Source: Actinomycetes bacterium
GTDB lineage: Bacteria; Actinomycetota; Actinomycetes; Streptosporangiales; Streptosporangiaceae
Direction: 5' to 3'
Length of the DNA: 17,188 nt
Assembly: GCA_025964635.1 (NCBI GenBank)
Contig: JAOPYP010000143.1
Location: 1 to 17,188, forward strand
Translations under genes and position numbers: made by a program
Notes under the pieces: model-generated
Database searches by the model: none
What the model was told of the DNA's origin: nothing
The model's input: the letters and a program-made list of their open reading frames with translations, nothing else
Part shown: positions 1 through 7,411 of the stretch, piece by piece
Layout: every line of letters begins with the position of its first letter
Position numbering within the stretch: position 1 is the stretch's first letter

Positions 1-1
1 G

Positions 2-190
2 GAGGTCACCGACGAGCGGTCGAGCGCCGAACTCGGCAGGCTCTGCGGGCGGGCAAGTCGGGTCGAGTTGTTCGAGGGGCACGCGCGTTCCGGTGACGCT
101 CGCGTCGCCAAGTACGGCGGCGGGCCCTTGCCCTGGGCGCCCGGCGAGTCCAGGGAAGCCGGGTCCGCCTCCGTCACCGGTGCGCATTGA
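2..190 (+). CDS. 3' end of an unrecognised gene (partial)
   Basis: This frame is open from the left edge to a TGA at 188-190 and codes for 62 residues. Its codons nearly all end in G or C, as in the real genes downstream, while the other two frames do not show this pattern. The visible peptide is rich in Arg, Glu and Gly and has no motif or membrane segment that I recognise, so no function is given. It lies on the same strand as the hydroxylase operon, about 180 bases upstream, and could be a regulator or an earlier pathway gene. The start lies outside the window. Confidence 0.4.
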   Translation, partial: EVTDERSSAELGRLCGRASRVELFEGHARSGDARVAKYGGGPLPWAPGESREAGSASVTGAH

Positions 191-271
191 GCCGGGGCGA
201 TTGCCTTGTTTCAGCCATCCAGGCGAGCGGGTTCACCCGGGACCTTACACACAGAGCCCGCGGAGGGTGCA

Positions 272-376
272 GTGACGAGGATCGGCTCAGCTGAGGCTCG
301 GATCACACCGACGCGAGCGCCTATCGCAGCCCTGCTCCGCGAGAAGGAGGCCGACGTGCCGAGGAAGTCACCGTGA
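272..376 (+). CDS. Possible 34-residue leader ORF overlapping the hydroxylase operon start
   Basis: A GTG start at 272 follows a purine-rich GGAGGG (262-267) at normal distance. The frame runs 34 codons to a TGA at 374-376, which overlaps the GTG start of the FAD subunit in a GTGA arrangement. Such an overlap is typical of translational coupling. The peptide has no recognised domain. It could be a short coupled leader gene, the remnant of a larger gene, or chance. Low confidence. Confidence 0.25.
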   Translation: MTRIGSAEARITPTRAPIAALLREKEADVPRKSP

Positions 377-1248
377 AGCCGCCACCGTTCCGTTACGCCG
401 CCCCGACGAGCGTCGAGGAGGTGCTCGACCTGCTCGCCGCGAACGCCGACGCGGAACCGCGGGTCCTTGCCGGCGGGCAGAGCCTCGTTCCGCTGATGAA
501 CTTCCGTCTCGCCCAGCCTGGGTTCCTGGTCGACCTGCGGCTGGTCGAGGCCCTGACGACGCTTCGGACGGAGCGTGACGTGCTCGTGATCGGCGCGATG
601 GTCCGCCAGTCCGCCGTGGAGCGCTCGCCGGAAGTGGCGCTCGCGGCGCCGCTGCTGGTTGAGGCCCTCGGCTACGTCGCTCACCCGCCGATCCGCAACA
701 GCGGGACCGTCGGGGGCAGCCTGGCTCACGCTGATCCCTCTGCCGAACTGCCAGCTGTCGCGCTAGCCCTGGACGCCGAACTCCTCACTGCCGGCCCCAG
801 TGGGACTCGTACCATCCCCGCGGCCGAGTTCTTCCGCGGGCCGTTCACCACCGCATTGGAGCCGGGCGAGATCCTCACCGAGGTGCGCATTCCGCGCCGT
901 GAGGGCGTCGGCGGCTACGCGTTCGTCGAGTTCGCCCGGACCCACGGCAACTTCGCACTGGTGGGGGTGGCGGCCGTGATCGAGATGGAGAAGGACATCG
1001 TCACCGGAGCGTCCATCACGCTGAGCGGGGTGGCGTCGACACCCGTGCGAGCAGCCGCAGCCGAGCGTGCGCTCGCCGGGACTTCCGCGGACGCCGCGAC
1101 GATTGAGGTCGCTGTCGACGCGGCCGCCGACGAGTTGTCTCCGGCTGGGGACCTGCACGGCAGCACCGCTACCCGTACCGACATCGCGCGCAGCTGCCTG
1201 CGCGGGGGCATCCAACTGGCGCTCTCCCGCGCTCAGGATCGGAGGTGA
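373..1248 (+). CDS. Molybdenum hydroxylase, FAD-binding medium subunit (CoxM/CutM-like)
   Basis: This 291-residue protein has the usual length of the FAD subunit of CO-dehydrogenase/xanthine-dehydrogenase type molybdenum hydroxylases. In the family this subunit takes electrons from the 2Fe-2S subunit and passes them to an acceptor. The N-terminal half (about 1-170) is the PCMH-type FAD domain, with the two pyrophosphate-binding motifs AGGQS (33-37) and TVGGS (112-116). The C-terminal part (about 180-285) is the CO-dehydrogenase flavoprotein C-terminal domain. The GTG start at 373 is preceded by GAGGAAG (361-367), and translation begins at the characteristic MKPPPFRY. It is the first gene of the MSL-type operon. 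Its TGA is within a few bases of the next start, so the genes are surely cotranscribed. Confidence 0.93.
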   Translation: MKPPPFRYAAPTSVEEVLDLLAANADAEPRVLAGGQSLVPLMNFRLAQPGFLVDLRLVEALTTLRTERDVLVIGAMVRQSAVERSPEVALAAPLLVEALGYVAHPPIRNSGTVGGSLAHADPSAELPAVALALDAELLTAGPSGTRTIPAAEFFRGPFTTALEPGEILTEVRIPRREGVGGYAFVEFARTHGNFALVGVAAVIEMEKDIVTGASITLSGVASTPVRAAAAERALAGTSADAATIEVAVDAAADELSPAGDLHGSTATRTDIARSCLRGGIQLALSRAQDRR

Positions 1249-1253
1249 GCGGG

Positions 1254-1775
1254 GTGGACAAATATGACATCACGTTGATCGTGAACGGACGCTCATCGAC
1301 CGTGTCGGTCGAGCCGCGCAAGCTGCTCGTCGACGTCTTGCGCGAGGACCTGGGCCTCAAGGGCACGCACATAGGTTGCGAACACGGAGTCTGCGGCACA
1401 TGCACAGTGCTGCTCAAGGGCCGGAGCATTCGCTCCTGCATCACATTCGCGGTGCAGGCCGACGGGGCAGAGATCCGCACCGTCGAGGGCCTGGCCAATG
1501 GGGCCGACCTGCACCCGCTGCAGGACGAATTCTGGACCAAGCAGGGCCTGCAGTGCGGCTACTGCACACCCGGGATGCTCATGCGGGCCTGCGAGATCAT
1601 CGAGCAGAACCCGGATCCGTCGCCCGAGCAGGTACGGGAGGGGATTGCGAGCAACCTGTGCCGTTGCACCGGCTACCAGTTCATCATCGAGGCCGTGTGC
1701 GCCGCCGCGGGGCGGATGCGCGGCGAGGAACAACGCCCGGACCAGGCGACGATGCCAACGGAGGCAAAGGCATGA
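1254..1775 (+). CDS. Molybdenum hydroxylase, 2Fe-2S small subunit (CoxS/CutS-like)
   Basis: A 173-residue iron-sulfur subunit that carries electrons from the Mo site to FAD. The N-terminal plant-ferredoxin-like domain has Cys42, Cys47, Cys50 and Cys62. The C-terminal four-helix domain has Cys101, Cys104, Cys136 and Cys138 (CGYC and CRC motifs). All eight ligands of the two 2Fe-2S clusters are present. I chose the GTG at 1254 because GGAGG (1241-1245) lies 8 bases upstream. The in-frame GTG at 1245 overlaps that ribosome site and would only add three residues. The C-terminus is about 15 residues longer than the common core and is polar. Its TGA overlaps the ATG of the large subunit (ATGA), indicating coupled translation. 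Confidence 0.93.
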   Translation: MDKYDITLIVNGRSSTVSVEPRKLLVDVLREDLGLKGTHIGCEHGVCGTCTVLLKGRSIRSCITFAVQADGAEIRTVEGLANGADLHPLQDEFWTKQGLQCGYCTPGMLMRACEIIEQNPDPSPEQVREGIASNLCRCTGYQFIIEAVCAAAGRMRGEEQRPDQATMPTEAKA

Positions 1776-4216
1776 CTACTGCCAGCCGGCCGGCGCCGCC
1801 GCCGATTCGCACCCATAAGGACGGCCGAAACTGGGTCGGCAAATCCATCCGCCGCCTTGAGGACCCGAAGTTCCTGCGCGGGCGCGGCGGCTATATCGGC
1901 GACATGACCCTGCCGGGCATGCTGCACGTCGCCGTGCTGTCCAGCCCATACGCCCACGCCCGGATCACGGGCATCAATACCGACGCGGCTCTAGCGGCCC
2001 CGGGGGTGCACGCGGTGATCACTGGGGCGCAAGCCGCGGAGCTCACCGACCCACTCCCGGACTTCGGGCCGAACCCGGCCGCCCACACCTGGCGCTGCCT
2101 GGCCGTGGAAAAGGTGCGCTACGTGGGCGAGGGCGTCGCGGTGGTTGTCGCCGACAGCCGCTACCTCGCTGAAGACGCCCTCGCGCTCATCGACGTGGAA
2201 TACGAGCCACTGCCGCCTGTCGTGGACCCGGAGCGGGCGCTGGACGAGGGCGCGCCGCTCGTGCACGAGGATCTCGGATCTAACTGCGCCTATGAACGGA
2301 CCTTCCAGTTCGGCGAGGTCGACCGCGACTTCGCCGACGCCGACGTCGTAATCACCGACCGTCTGCGCTGGCGGCGTTCGGGCGGCCAGCCGCTGGAGAC
2401 TGTGGGGGCCATAGCCGACTTCGAGGTCGCCACCGGCCAGCTGACGGTGCATACGAACTCGCTGAGCTTCACCAGCTACCTGTTCATGGTGGCCGGGACA
2501 CTGAAGATCCCGGCGAACAAGCTCGACATCCGCCCGATGCCCGCGGGCGGGAGCTTCGGCTCGAAGCTGTTCGCCACCAAGCCGGCGGTAATCGCCGCGA
2601 TGTGCTCGCGCGCGGTCGGGCGGCCGGTGGTGTATCTCGAGGATCGCATCGACAACATTTCCAACTGTGACCATCACGGCTCCGACCGCGTCTACGACGT
2701 TCAGCTCGCCCTGATGCGCGACGGGACCATGCGCAGCATCAAGATCGACACCGTGGATGACTACGGTGCTTACATCCAGTTTGGTGTTGGCCACCACGGC
2801 AACGCGCTCGCCCAGGTCGTGGGGCCGTACCGGATCGCGAGCGTTGAATACCGGGTGCGCGCGGCCCTGACCAACAAGAACCAGCAGGGCGCCTACCGGG
2901 GCTTCGGCTCCGAGGTGAACAACTGGATGCTGGAGCAGATGGTCGACAAGGCCGCCCGGGAACTCGGCCTCGATCCGGTGGAGATCCGGCGGCACAACTT
3001 CATCCGCGACTTCCCGTACTTCATCCCGACCGGAAACGTCTACGACTCCGGCGACTACGACGGCGTCTTGGACAAGGCACTGAAACTCGCTGAGTACGAT
3101 CACTGGCGCGCCGAGCAGGTGAAGGCGCGGGAGGAGGGCCGCTATATCGGGATCGGGCTGATCACCGCGCAGGAGCGGTCGGTCTTCTCGGCCACCGAGT
3201 TCTGGTTCTGGTTCGACACGCCGGGCGCGCCGGTCACGTCGATGCCGGAGAGCGTGACACTCAAGGTCGACGCTACCGGCGGCATCACCGCCACGCTGTA
3301 CTCCTGTGCGTTCTGGGGCAACTCGCCCGAGACGATGGTGGCACAGCTGGTGGCCGAGGAGTTCGACTGTGATCCGCACGACGTCTCGATCGTCTACCAG
3401 GGCAGCAAGAACGGGCTGCCAGCCACGGGACCGGGCGGATCGCGGACCACGGTCATGCTGGCCGGCGCCGTGGAGGGCGCCACTGCGAAGATCAAGGCCA
3501 AGGCGCGGCGGGCTACCGGCTACATGCTGGAAGCCAACCCCGATGACCTCGAGTGGGTCGACGGCGGCTACCAGGTCAAAGGCTCACCCGAGGCGCGCAA
3601 GACCCTCGCCGAGATCGCGGTCATGTTGCACCTGTTCAAGCACAGCTTCCCCGAGGACATGGAGTCCGGGCTCGAGGAAAGCAAGGTCTTCGACCACCCG
3701 TACACCACGATGCCCTCGGCCGACCGTAAGGACCTTGGCGTCTTCTACCCGTTTATGGGCCACGCCTGCCACGTGCCAGTGATTGAGGTGGACATCGAGA
3801 CCGGGCAGGTCTCGTTCCTGTCCTATGCGGCTGTGCACGACTGCGGGACGCTGGTGAACCCGCGCTCTCTCGCTGGGCACATCGTGGGTGGCACCGCACA
3901 AGGCATCGGCACGGCGCTTTACGAGGAGTTCGTCTACGACGAGGAAGGGCAGCTACTCACCTCCAGTTACCTCGACTACCTCATCCCGACGGCGATAGAG
4001 GTACCGGAGCTCAAGATCGGCCACCACGAGACGCCTTCACCCTGGACTCCGCACGGCATCAAAGGCGGCGGAGAAGGTGGCCGGATGATGGCCCCAGCCG
4101 CGATCAACGTGGCAGTCAACGACGCCCTCGCCCCGCTTGGCGTCCGGCTGACCGAGCTGCCGATGACCCCGGACCGGATCCTGGCCGCGATCCGGGCCGC
4201 CCGGGAGTCGCGATGA
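1772..4216 (+). CDS. Molybdenum hydroxylase, molybdopterin-binding large subunit
   Basis: This 814-residue catalytic subunit belongs to the xanthine dehydrogenase/CoxL family. It has an N-terminal a/b hammerhead domain (about 30-145) and then the Mo-cofactor binding domains. The Mo-site loops are GGSFGSK (259-265) and AYRGFGS (374-380). The catalytic Glu768 lies in KGGGEGG near the C-terminus. True form I CO dehydrogenase has a VAYxCSFR active-site loop with the Cu-binding Cys; here the loop is AYRGFGS with no Cys, so CO oxidation is not supported. Loops of this kind are found in hydroxylases acting on N-heterocycles, purines or aldehydes, but the substrate cannot be read from sequence. The ATG at 1772 has a GGAGG site (1760-1764) and overlaps the previous stop. 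Starts farther upstream in this frame would overlap most of the 2Fe-2S gene. Confidence 0.93.
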   Translation: MTTASRPAPPPIRTHKDGRNWVGKSIRRLEDPKFLRGRGGYIGDMTLPGMLHVAVLSSPYAHARITGINTDAALAAPGVHAVITGAQAAELTDPLPDFGPNPAAHTWRCLAVEKVRYVGEGVAVVVADSRYLAEDALALIDVEYEPLPPVVDPERALDEGAPLVHEDLGSNCAYERTFQFGEVDRDFADADVVITDRLRWRRSGGQPLETVGAIADFEVATGQLTVHTNSLSFTSYLFMVAGTLKIPANKLDIRPMPAGGSFGSKLFATKPAVIAAMCSRAVGRPVVYLEDRIDNISNCDHHGSDRVYDVQLALMRDGTMRSIKIDTVDDYGAYIQFGVGHHGNALAQVVGPYRIASVEYRVRAALTNKNQQGAYRGFGSEVNNWMLEQMVDKAARELGLDPVEIRRHNFIRDFPYFIPTGNVYDSGDYDGVLDKALKLAEYDHWRAEQVKAREEGRYIGIGLITAQERSVFSATEFWFWFDTPGAPVTSMPESVTLKVDATGGITATLYSCAFWGNSPETMVAQLVAEEFDCDPHDVSIVYQGSKNGLPATGPGGSRTTVMLAGAVEGATAKIKAKARRATGYMLEANPDDLEWVDGGYQVKGSPEARKTLAEIAVMLHLFKHSFPEDMESGLEESKVFDHPYTTMPSADRKDLGVFYPFMGHACHVPVIEVDIETGQVSFLSYAAVHDCGTLVNPRSLAGHIVGGTAQGIGTALYEEFVYDEEGQLLTSSYLDYLIPTAIEVPELKIGHHETPSPWTPHGIKGGGEGGRMMAPAAINVAVNDALAPLGVRLTELPMTPDRILAAIRAARESR

Positions 4217-4247
4217 GGGTGGCCCGTCGCACCTTGGCAGCTGCGCC

Positions 4248-5018
4248 GTGACTGACAGAGTGGCGGTGGTGACGGGCGGGAACCGTGGAATCGGCCGGGC
4301 CATCGCGGTCGCTCTCGCCGCGGACGGCTTCGCTGTAGCGGTTACGGCCCGCGACGCCGACACATTGGCCGACACGGTCACGGCCATCGAGGCTGATGGC
4401 GGGACCGCGCTGGCGCTACCGTGCGATGTCCGTGACGAGGAGTCCGTCACCACGATGGCGCGGGACGTCGCCGACCTCGGCCGGGTGCACACGGTCGTCG
4501 CCAACGCCGGGATCGCCGGTCCGACGGCGCCACTCCACGAGATACAGCTCGCCGAATGGCGCAACTGCCTGGCCACTGACCTTGACGGCGTCTTCCTCAC
4601 CTTCCGCGCCTTCGTCCCGGCGATGATCGAGTCCGGGGCGGGCTCACTCGTCGCGATCTCATCGATGACCGGGAAGCGCCCACTGCACGGCCGCACGCCC
4701 TACGCGGCGGCGAAGATGGGCGTGATCGGCCTGGTCCGCACCCTCGCGGTGGAGCTGGGTCCGCACGGGATCCGCGTCAATGCCGTTTGCCCGGGCGCCG
4801 TCGCCGGGCCTCGGATCGACGACGTGATCCGCCGCCAGGCCGCCACGCGTGGCATCACCGAGGACGAGGCCCTCCGGGCGTTCACCGGAGCGTCCCCGCT
4901 GGCACGGCTGGTCAAGGCGAACGAGGTGGCCGCGGCCTGCGCCTACCTCGCCTCCGACGCGGCCACATCAATCACCGGAGAAGACCTGAACGTCTCCGCC
5001 GGCGTCGTCATGTACTAG
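4248..5018 (+). CDS. Short-chain dehydrogenase/reductase (SDR)
   Basis: A 256-residue classical SDR, an NAD(P)-dependent alcohol/ketone oxidoreductase. Visible are the nucleotide-binding TGGNRGIG (9-16), NAG (86-88), the catalytic Ser at 138/139, Tyr152 and Lys156 (YxxxK), and the PG motif after the catalytic helix. The C-terminus is the usual Gly-rich SDR end, but with NVSAGVVMY instead of the common NVDGG. It starts with GTG 31 bases after the large subunit stop and ends 10 bases before the cyclase gene, so it is the fourth gene of the operon. It probably oxidises or reduces a carbonyl/hydroxyl intermediate made by the hydroxylase. Substrate and cofactor are unknown. Confidence 0.9.
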   Translation: MTDRVAVVTGGNRGIGRAIAVALAADGFAVAVTARDADTLADTVTAIEADGGTALALPCDVRDEESVTTMARDVADLGRVHTVVANAGIAGPTAPLHEIQLAEWRNCLATDLDGVFLTFRAFVPAMIESGAGSLVAISSMTGKRPLHGRTPYAAAKMGVIGLVRTLAVELGPHGIRVNAVCPGAVAGPRIDDVIRRQAATRGITEDEALRAFTGASPLARLVKANEVAAACAYLASDAATSITGEDLNVSAGVVMY

Positions 5019-5028
5019 GAGCAAAAGA

Positions 5029-5715
5029 ATGCAGCTGATCGACATTTCGCAGGACATCTACGAGGGCATGAAGGTCTATCCCGGCCACTTGAAGACGGTG
5101 CAGTTCGACCACGCCACGCACGAGGAGACCGCGCCCCGGTTCGACAGCGGCTTCTCGTTCCAGACCACCGGGTTCATGCTCAACGACAACGGCCCGACGC
5201 ATGTCGACTCCTTCTCCCACCTGGACCCGGACCCGTCCGCGGAGACGATCGAGAAGATGTCGCTCGACCTGTTCTACGGCACCGCAGTGTGCCTGGACGT
5301 CACCGATTTCAAGCCCCAGACCGACATCACGGCCGAGGACCTGGACCGCGTGGAGGCAGAGTCAGCGGTGAGGGTGCGGCCGGGGGACATCGTGCTGTTC
5401 CACACTGCGACGTGGAACCGGTATGCAGGCGACAAGCGCTACCTGTCGGAGTTCCCCGGGCTGGGGGAGTCGGCCAGCGAGTGGATCGTGCAGCGGCAAG
5501 TCAAGACGTTCGGGGTGGACAGCCCGACGCCGGACAACCCCGCGAGCACCAGCTACCCGTGTCATATGATGTGCCGCCGCGAGCACATCACCCACTACGA
5601 GAACCTGGCCAACCTCGACAAGATCGTGAACACCCGGTTCACGTTCATCGGGTTCCCGCTCAAGCTCCAGGGTGCCCACGGCGGGCCCACACGCGCAGTG
5701 GCGCTGGTGGAGTAA
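5029..5715 (+). CDS. Cyclase-family metal-dependent hydrolase (kynurenine formamidase/isatin hydrolase fold)
   Basis: A 228-residue protein of the cyclase family (Pfam PF04199), whose members hydrolyse amide or lactam bonds (N-formylkynurenine, isatin) with a bound divalent metal. The metal motif is seen as GPTHVDSFSH (55-64), giving His58, Asp60 and His64; many family members have HxGTHxDxxxH at this place, so the first His is replaced and the loop is one residue longer. Other family marks are GVDSPTPD (162-169), a conserved EN-L-NL segment (191-196) and a GGPTRAVA end. AGGAG (5018-5022) precedes the ATG. As the last gene of the hydroxylase-SDR operon it probably opens a lactam, imide or lactone ring. 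That role is inference. Confidence 0.87.
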   Translation: MQLIDISQDIYEGMKVYPGHLKTVQFDHATHEETAPRFDSGFSFQTTGFMLNDNGPTHVDSFSHLDPDPSAETIEKMSLDLFYGTAVCLDVTDFKPQTDITAEDLDRVEAESAVRVRPGDIVLFHTATWNRYAGDKRYLSEFPGLGESASEWIVQRQVKTFGVDSPTPDNPASTSYPCHMMCRREHITHYENLANLDKIVNTRFTFIGFPLKLQGAHGGPTRAVALVE

Positions 5716-5727
5716 ATGGCCATGCGC

Positions 5728-5751
5728 TCCCGGCCCCGCTAGCGTCCGGGA
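5728..5751 (+). terminator. Weak hairpin after the hydroxylase operon
   Basis: TCCCGG (5728-5733) pairs with CCGGGA (5746-5751) across a 12-base loop that itself holds GCTAGC. It lies 13 bases after the cyclase stop. There is no T run, as is often the case in actinomycetes, and the stem is short, so this is only a candidate terminator. Confidence 0.3.
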
Positions 5752-6613
5752 CACTGCTGGTCGATGATTCAGCCTAATCGGGGCAGTGACCATGATTGTC
5801 GTCATCAACCACGAAACGTCTGCCATGCGCTTCCGGCTGACCGTTACGCATGCCAGTCGTACTGTTGCGAGCAATGCTTTCACTGGCCGCCGGAGATAAA
5901 TACAAACTCCCGGTTCCCACTCCATTTGCGGCGAATAAGGGTGGCCGCTTCATAGCGCGGCTGATGGCTGGGCCAGGCAAACGGCCTTACCGAAGTCTCG
6001 TATTCCATTGATTCGGTGCTGCTCGGCGTCTGCCCGCGCAGGGAGGCATCCCCAGCACACAACCTGATCGCTAAGCACGTCGCGATGCCGCAGGTAACCG
6101 TGCTGCGCAGCCGCCGAAAGGCCCGGCAACCGCCCAGCATGCACGTATTAGCCTCGGTGTTTCGCGATCTTGACGTGGCTGGCTGAGGTGGCGGGCTCTT
6201 GCCATTTGTGAGCATCCGGCCACGCCTGGCGCTCACCCCGGCCCGCGCCCGCCCGCGGCGCACGGCCACCGCCGAAATGTACGACGACCATGACACCGCC
6301 AGCAGCGTGCTCGCCAAACGCGCCGCCGGATATACCAGCCTCGGATTTCCTGACCCCGCCGCATCCCCACACCCAGTTCGCGCGCAGCCGGGGAAGTCGT
6401 TAACCCATTCGCTCGATAATCGATGCGCCATTGCCCGGAACCCGGGTCCGCGCGTCCTGGAACTCAACCACTGCTCAACCACGCGCGACAGCAACGCGCT
6501 GAGTACCGCCAACCACTCCCCGCACTCACAGCATCCTGACCAGCCTGAACAGGGACCGCAGCCCACACGTGCCGCCCGGGGAACGGTGCCCCAGACCGCT
6601 CCCGCAACGCATG
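5752..6613. other. Gene-free stretch between operon and tRNA fragment
   Basis: I see no convincing gene in these 860 bases. The longest open frame (minus strand, 5880-6626) has the amino-acid mix of a random high-GC frame (many Arg, Ser, Cys and Gly), no domain and no ribosome site. The stretch from about 5760 to 6190 is visibly richer in A and T than the operon. It could hold decayed insertion-sequence material, but I cannot name any. Confidence 0.5.
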
Positions 6614-6638
6614 AGACCCGGCCCAACGGACCGGGTCT
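6614..6638 (-). terminator. Terminator-like hairpin downstream of the tRNA-Tyr fragment
   Basis: AGACCCGG (6614-6621) pairs perfectly with CCGGGTCT (6631-6638) across a 9-base loop. Read on the minus strand it starts 15 bases after the CCA of the tRNA fragment, which is the usual place for a tRNA terminator. No T run follows. Its presence suggests that the lower-coordinate side keeps the original flank of the tRNA gene. Confidence 0.55.
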
Positions 6639-6653
6639 GACCTGCGAGTTTGA

Positions 6654-6706
6654 TGGTGGCAGGTGCTGGGTTCGAACCAGCGTAGGCTAAGCCGACGGTT
6701 TTACAG
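6654..6706 (-). mobile_element. 3' fragment of tRNA-Tyr(GTA): probable att site of an integrated element
   Basis: Read on the minus strand from 6706, the 53 bases are a 7-base anticodon loop CTGTAAA (anticodon GTA), the 3' half of the anticodon stem, a class II variable arm (GGC-TTA-GCC stem-loop), a perfect T arm (GCTGG, loop TTCGAAC, CCAGC), the 3' acceptor strand ACCTGCC, discriminator A and encoded CCA. The 5' half is absent: the bases before the anticodon loop do not pair and no D arm or GGCAGGT strand exists. A break exactly at the anticodon loop is the mark of tyrosine-recombinase integration into a tRNA gene. The complete tRNA-Tyr should lie at the other end of the element, outside this window. 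Confidence 0.75.
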
Positions 6707-7411
6707 TGAGCCGATCCCGACCCATCGGAATAGCCACTGATCTGCTGTTTCTCCATTTCCCGCCGTGGGAATACCGCGTTCTGTCCGTGTGGCGTCCGTA
6801 GTCCCGGAGTGTGCCTGGTCAGCGCGACGCAGGTTTTGGATCATTTCCCATCAAGTCCAGCTGAGTCCTGCTGCGTCTCATTGTCCCACCGCCGTCCTGG
6901 ACCCGGCCGGGCATGCCACTGAGCCGCCGGCCTGCCGCAGCCGATGCCCGTACTTTCCCGGCCAGACATGCGCCGGATACTGTCCCACCCTGGAAATCCG
7001 ATCCGAACGGCCATCGTTCACACCCCGCCAAAGATTCCCCGGCGATCCCGGGACCGGCGCGGCAGGTCCGGTCCGCGCGGTCTTGCCACTGTCCGCTGGC
7101 AGACCCGACTCACGCGAAGAGGGAAGCGCAAGGACACCGCGGGCAACTTGTGTGCGCCGCCCACGTGCCGAGCCATCCAGGCAGCGATCTGCCAGCAAGC
7201 CTCATGGCCGCGATCGACCTGCGCGCTACCCCGCAGATACCTGCCATCGACCTTCCGTAGACCGGCTACGCCACCAGGCGCAGGCCAGCCCCAACGACCA
7301 CGCCGGCGCATCCGATTCTGCTTGATGTGGAGGCGATCGTGGGGCGCCAAGGCGAGACCAGGGATCGACGCGGAGGTGACCCTGGCCGTCATGCCGATGC
7401 TTCGAGGGGTC
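6707..7411. other. Gene-free stretch next to the att site
   Basis: About 700 bases with overlapping open frames on both strands but none with convincing third-position bias, ribosome site or recognised motif. On the element side of an att site one would look for an integrase or excisionase; I cannot make out either, even as a remnant. A GC-rich imperfect hairpin lies at 7052-7082 (GACCGgCGCGG against CCGCGCGGTC). Confidence 0.45.

Noticed and set aside
1991..3379. Long minus-strand open frame (462 codons)
   Set aside because: It is the shadow of the large subunit gene, whose domains and motifs are clear on the plus strand.
1772..4216. Authentic CO dehydrogenase (coxMSL) call
   Set aside because: Gene order and subunits match, but the large subunit lacks the Cys-containing form I active-site loop, so only a superfamily-level name is supported.
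5880..6626. Minus-strand open frame of 248 codons
   Set aside because: No ribosome site, no motif, composition of a random high-GC frame, and a plus-strand frame overlaps much of it with equal lack of support.
6654..6780. Complete functional tRNA-Tyr
   Set aside because: No D arm, no 5' acceptor strand and no pairing partner for the anticodon stem is found upstream of the anticodon loop.
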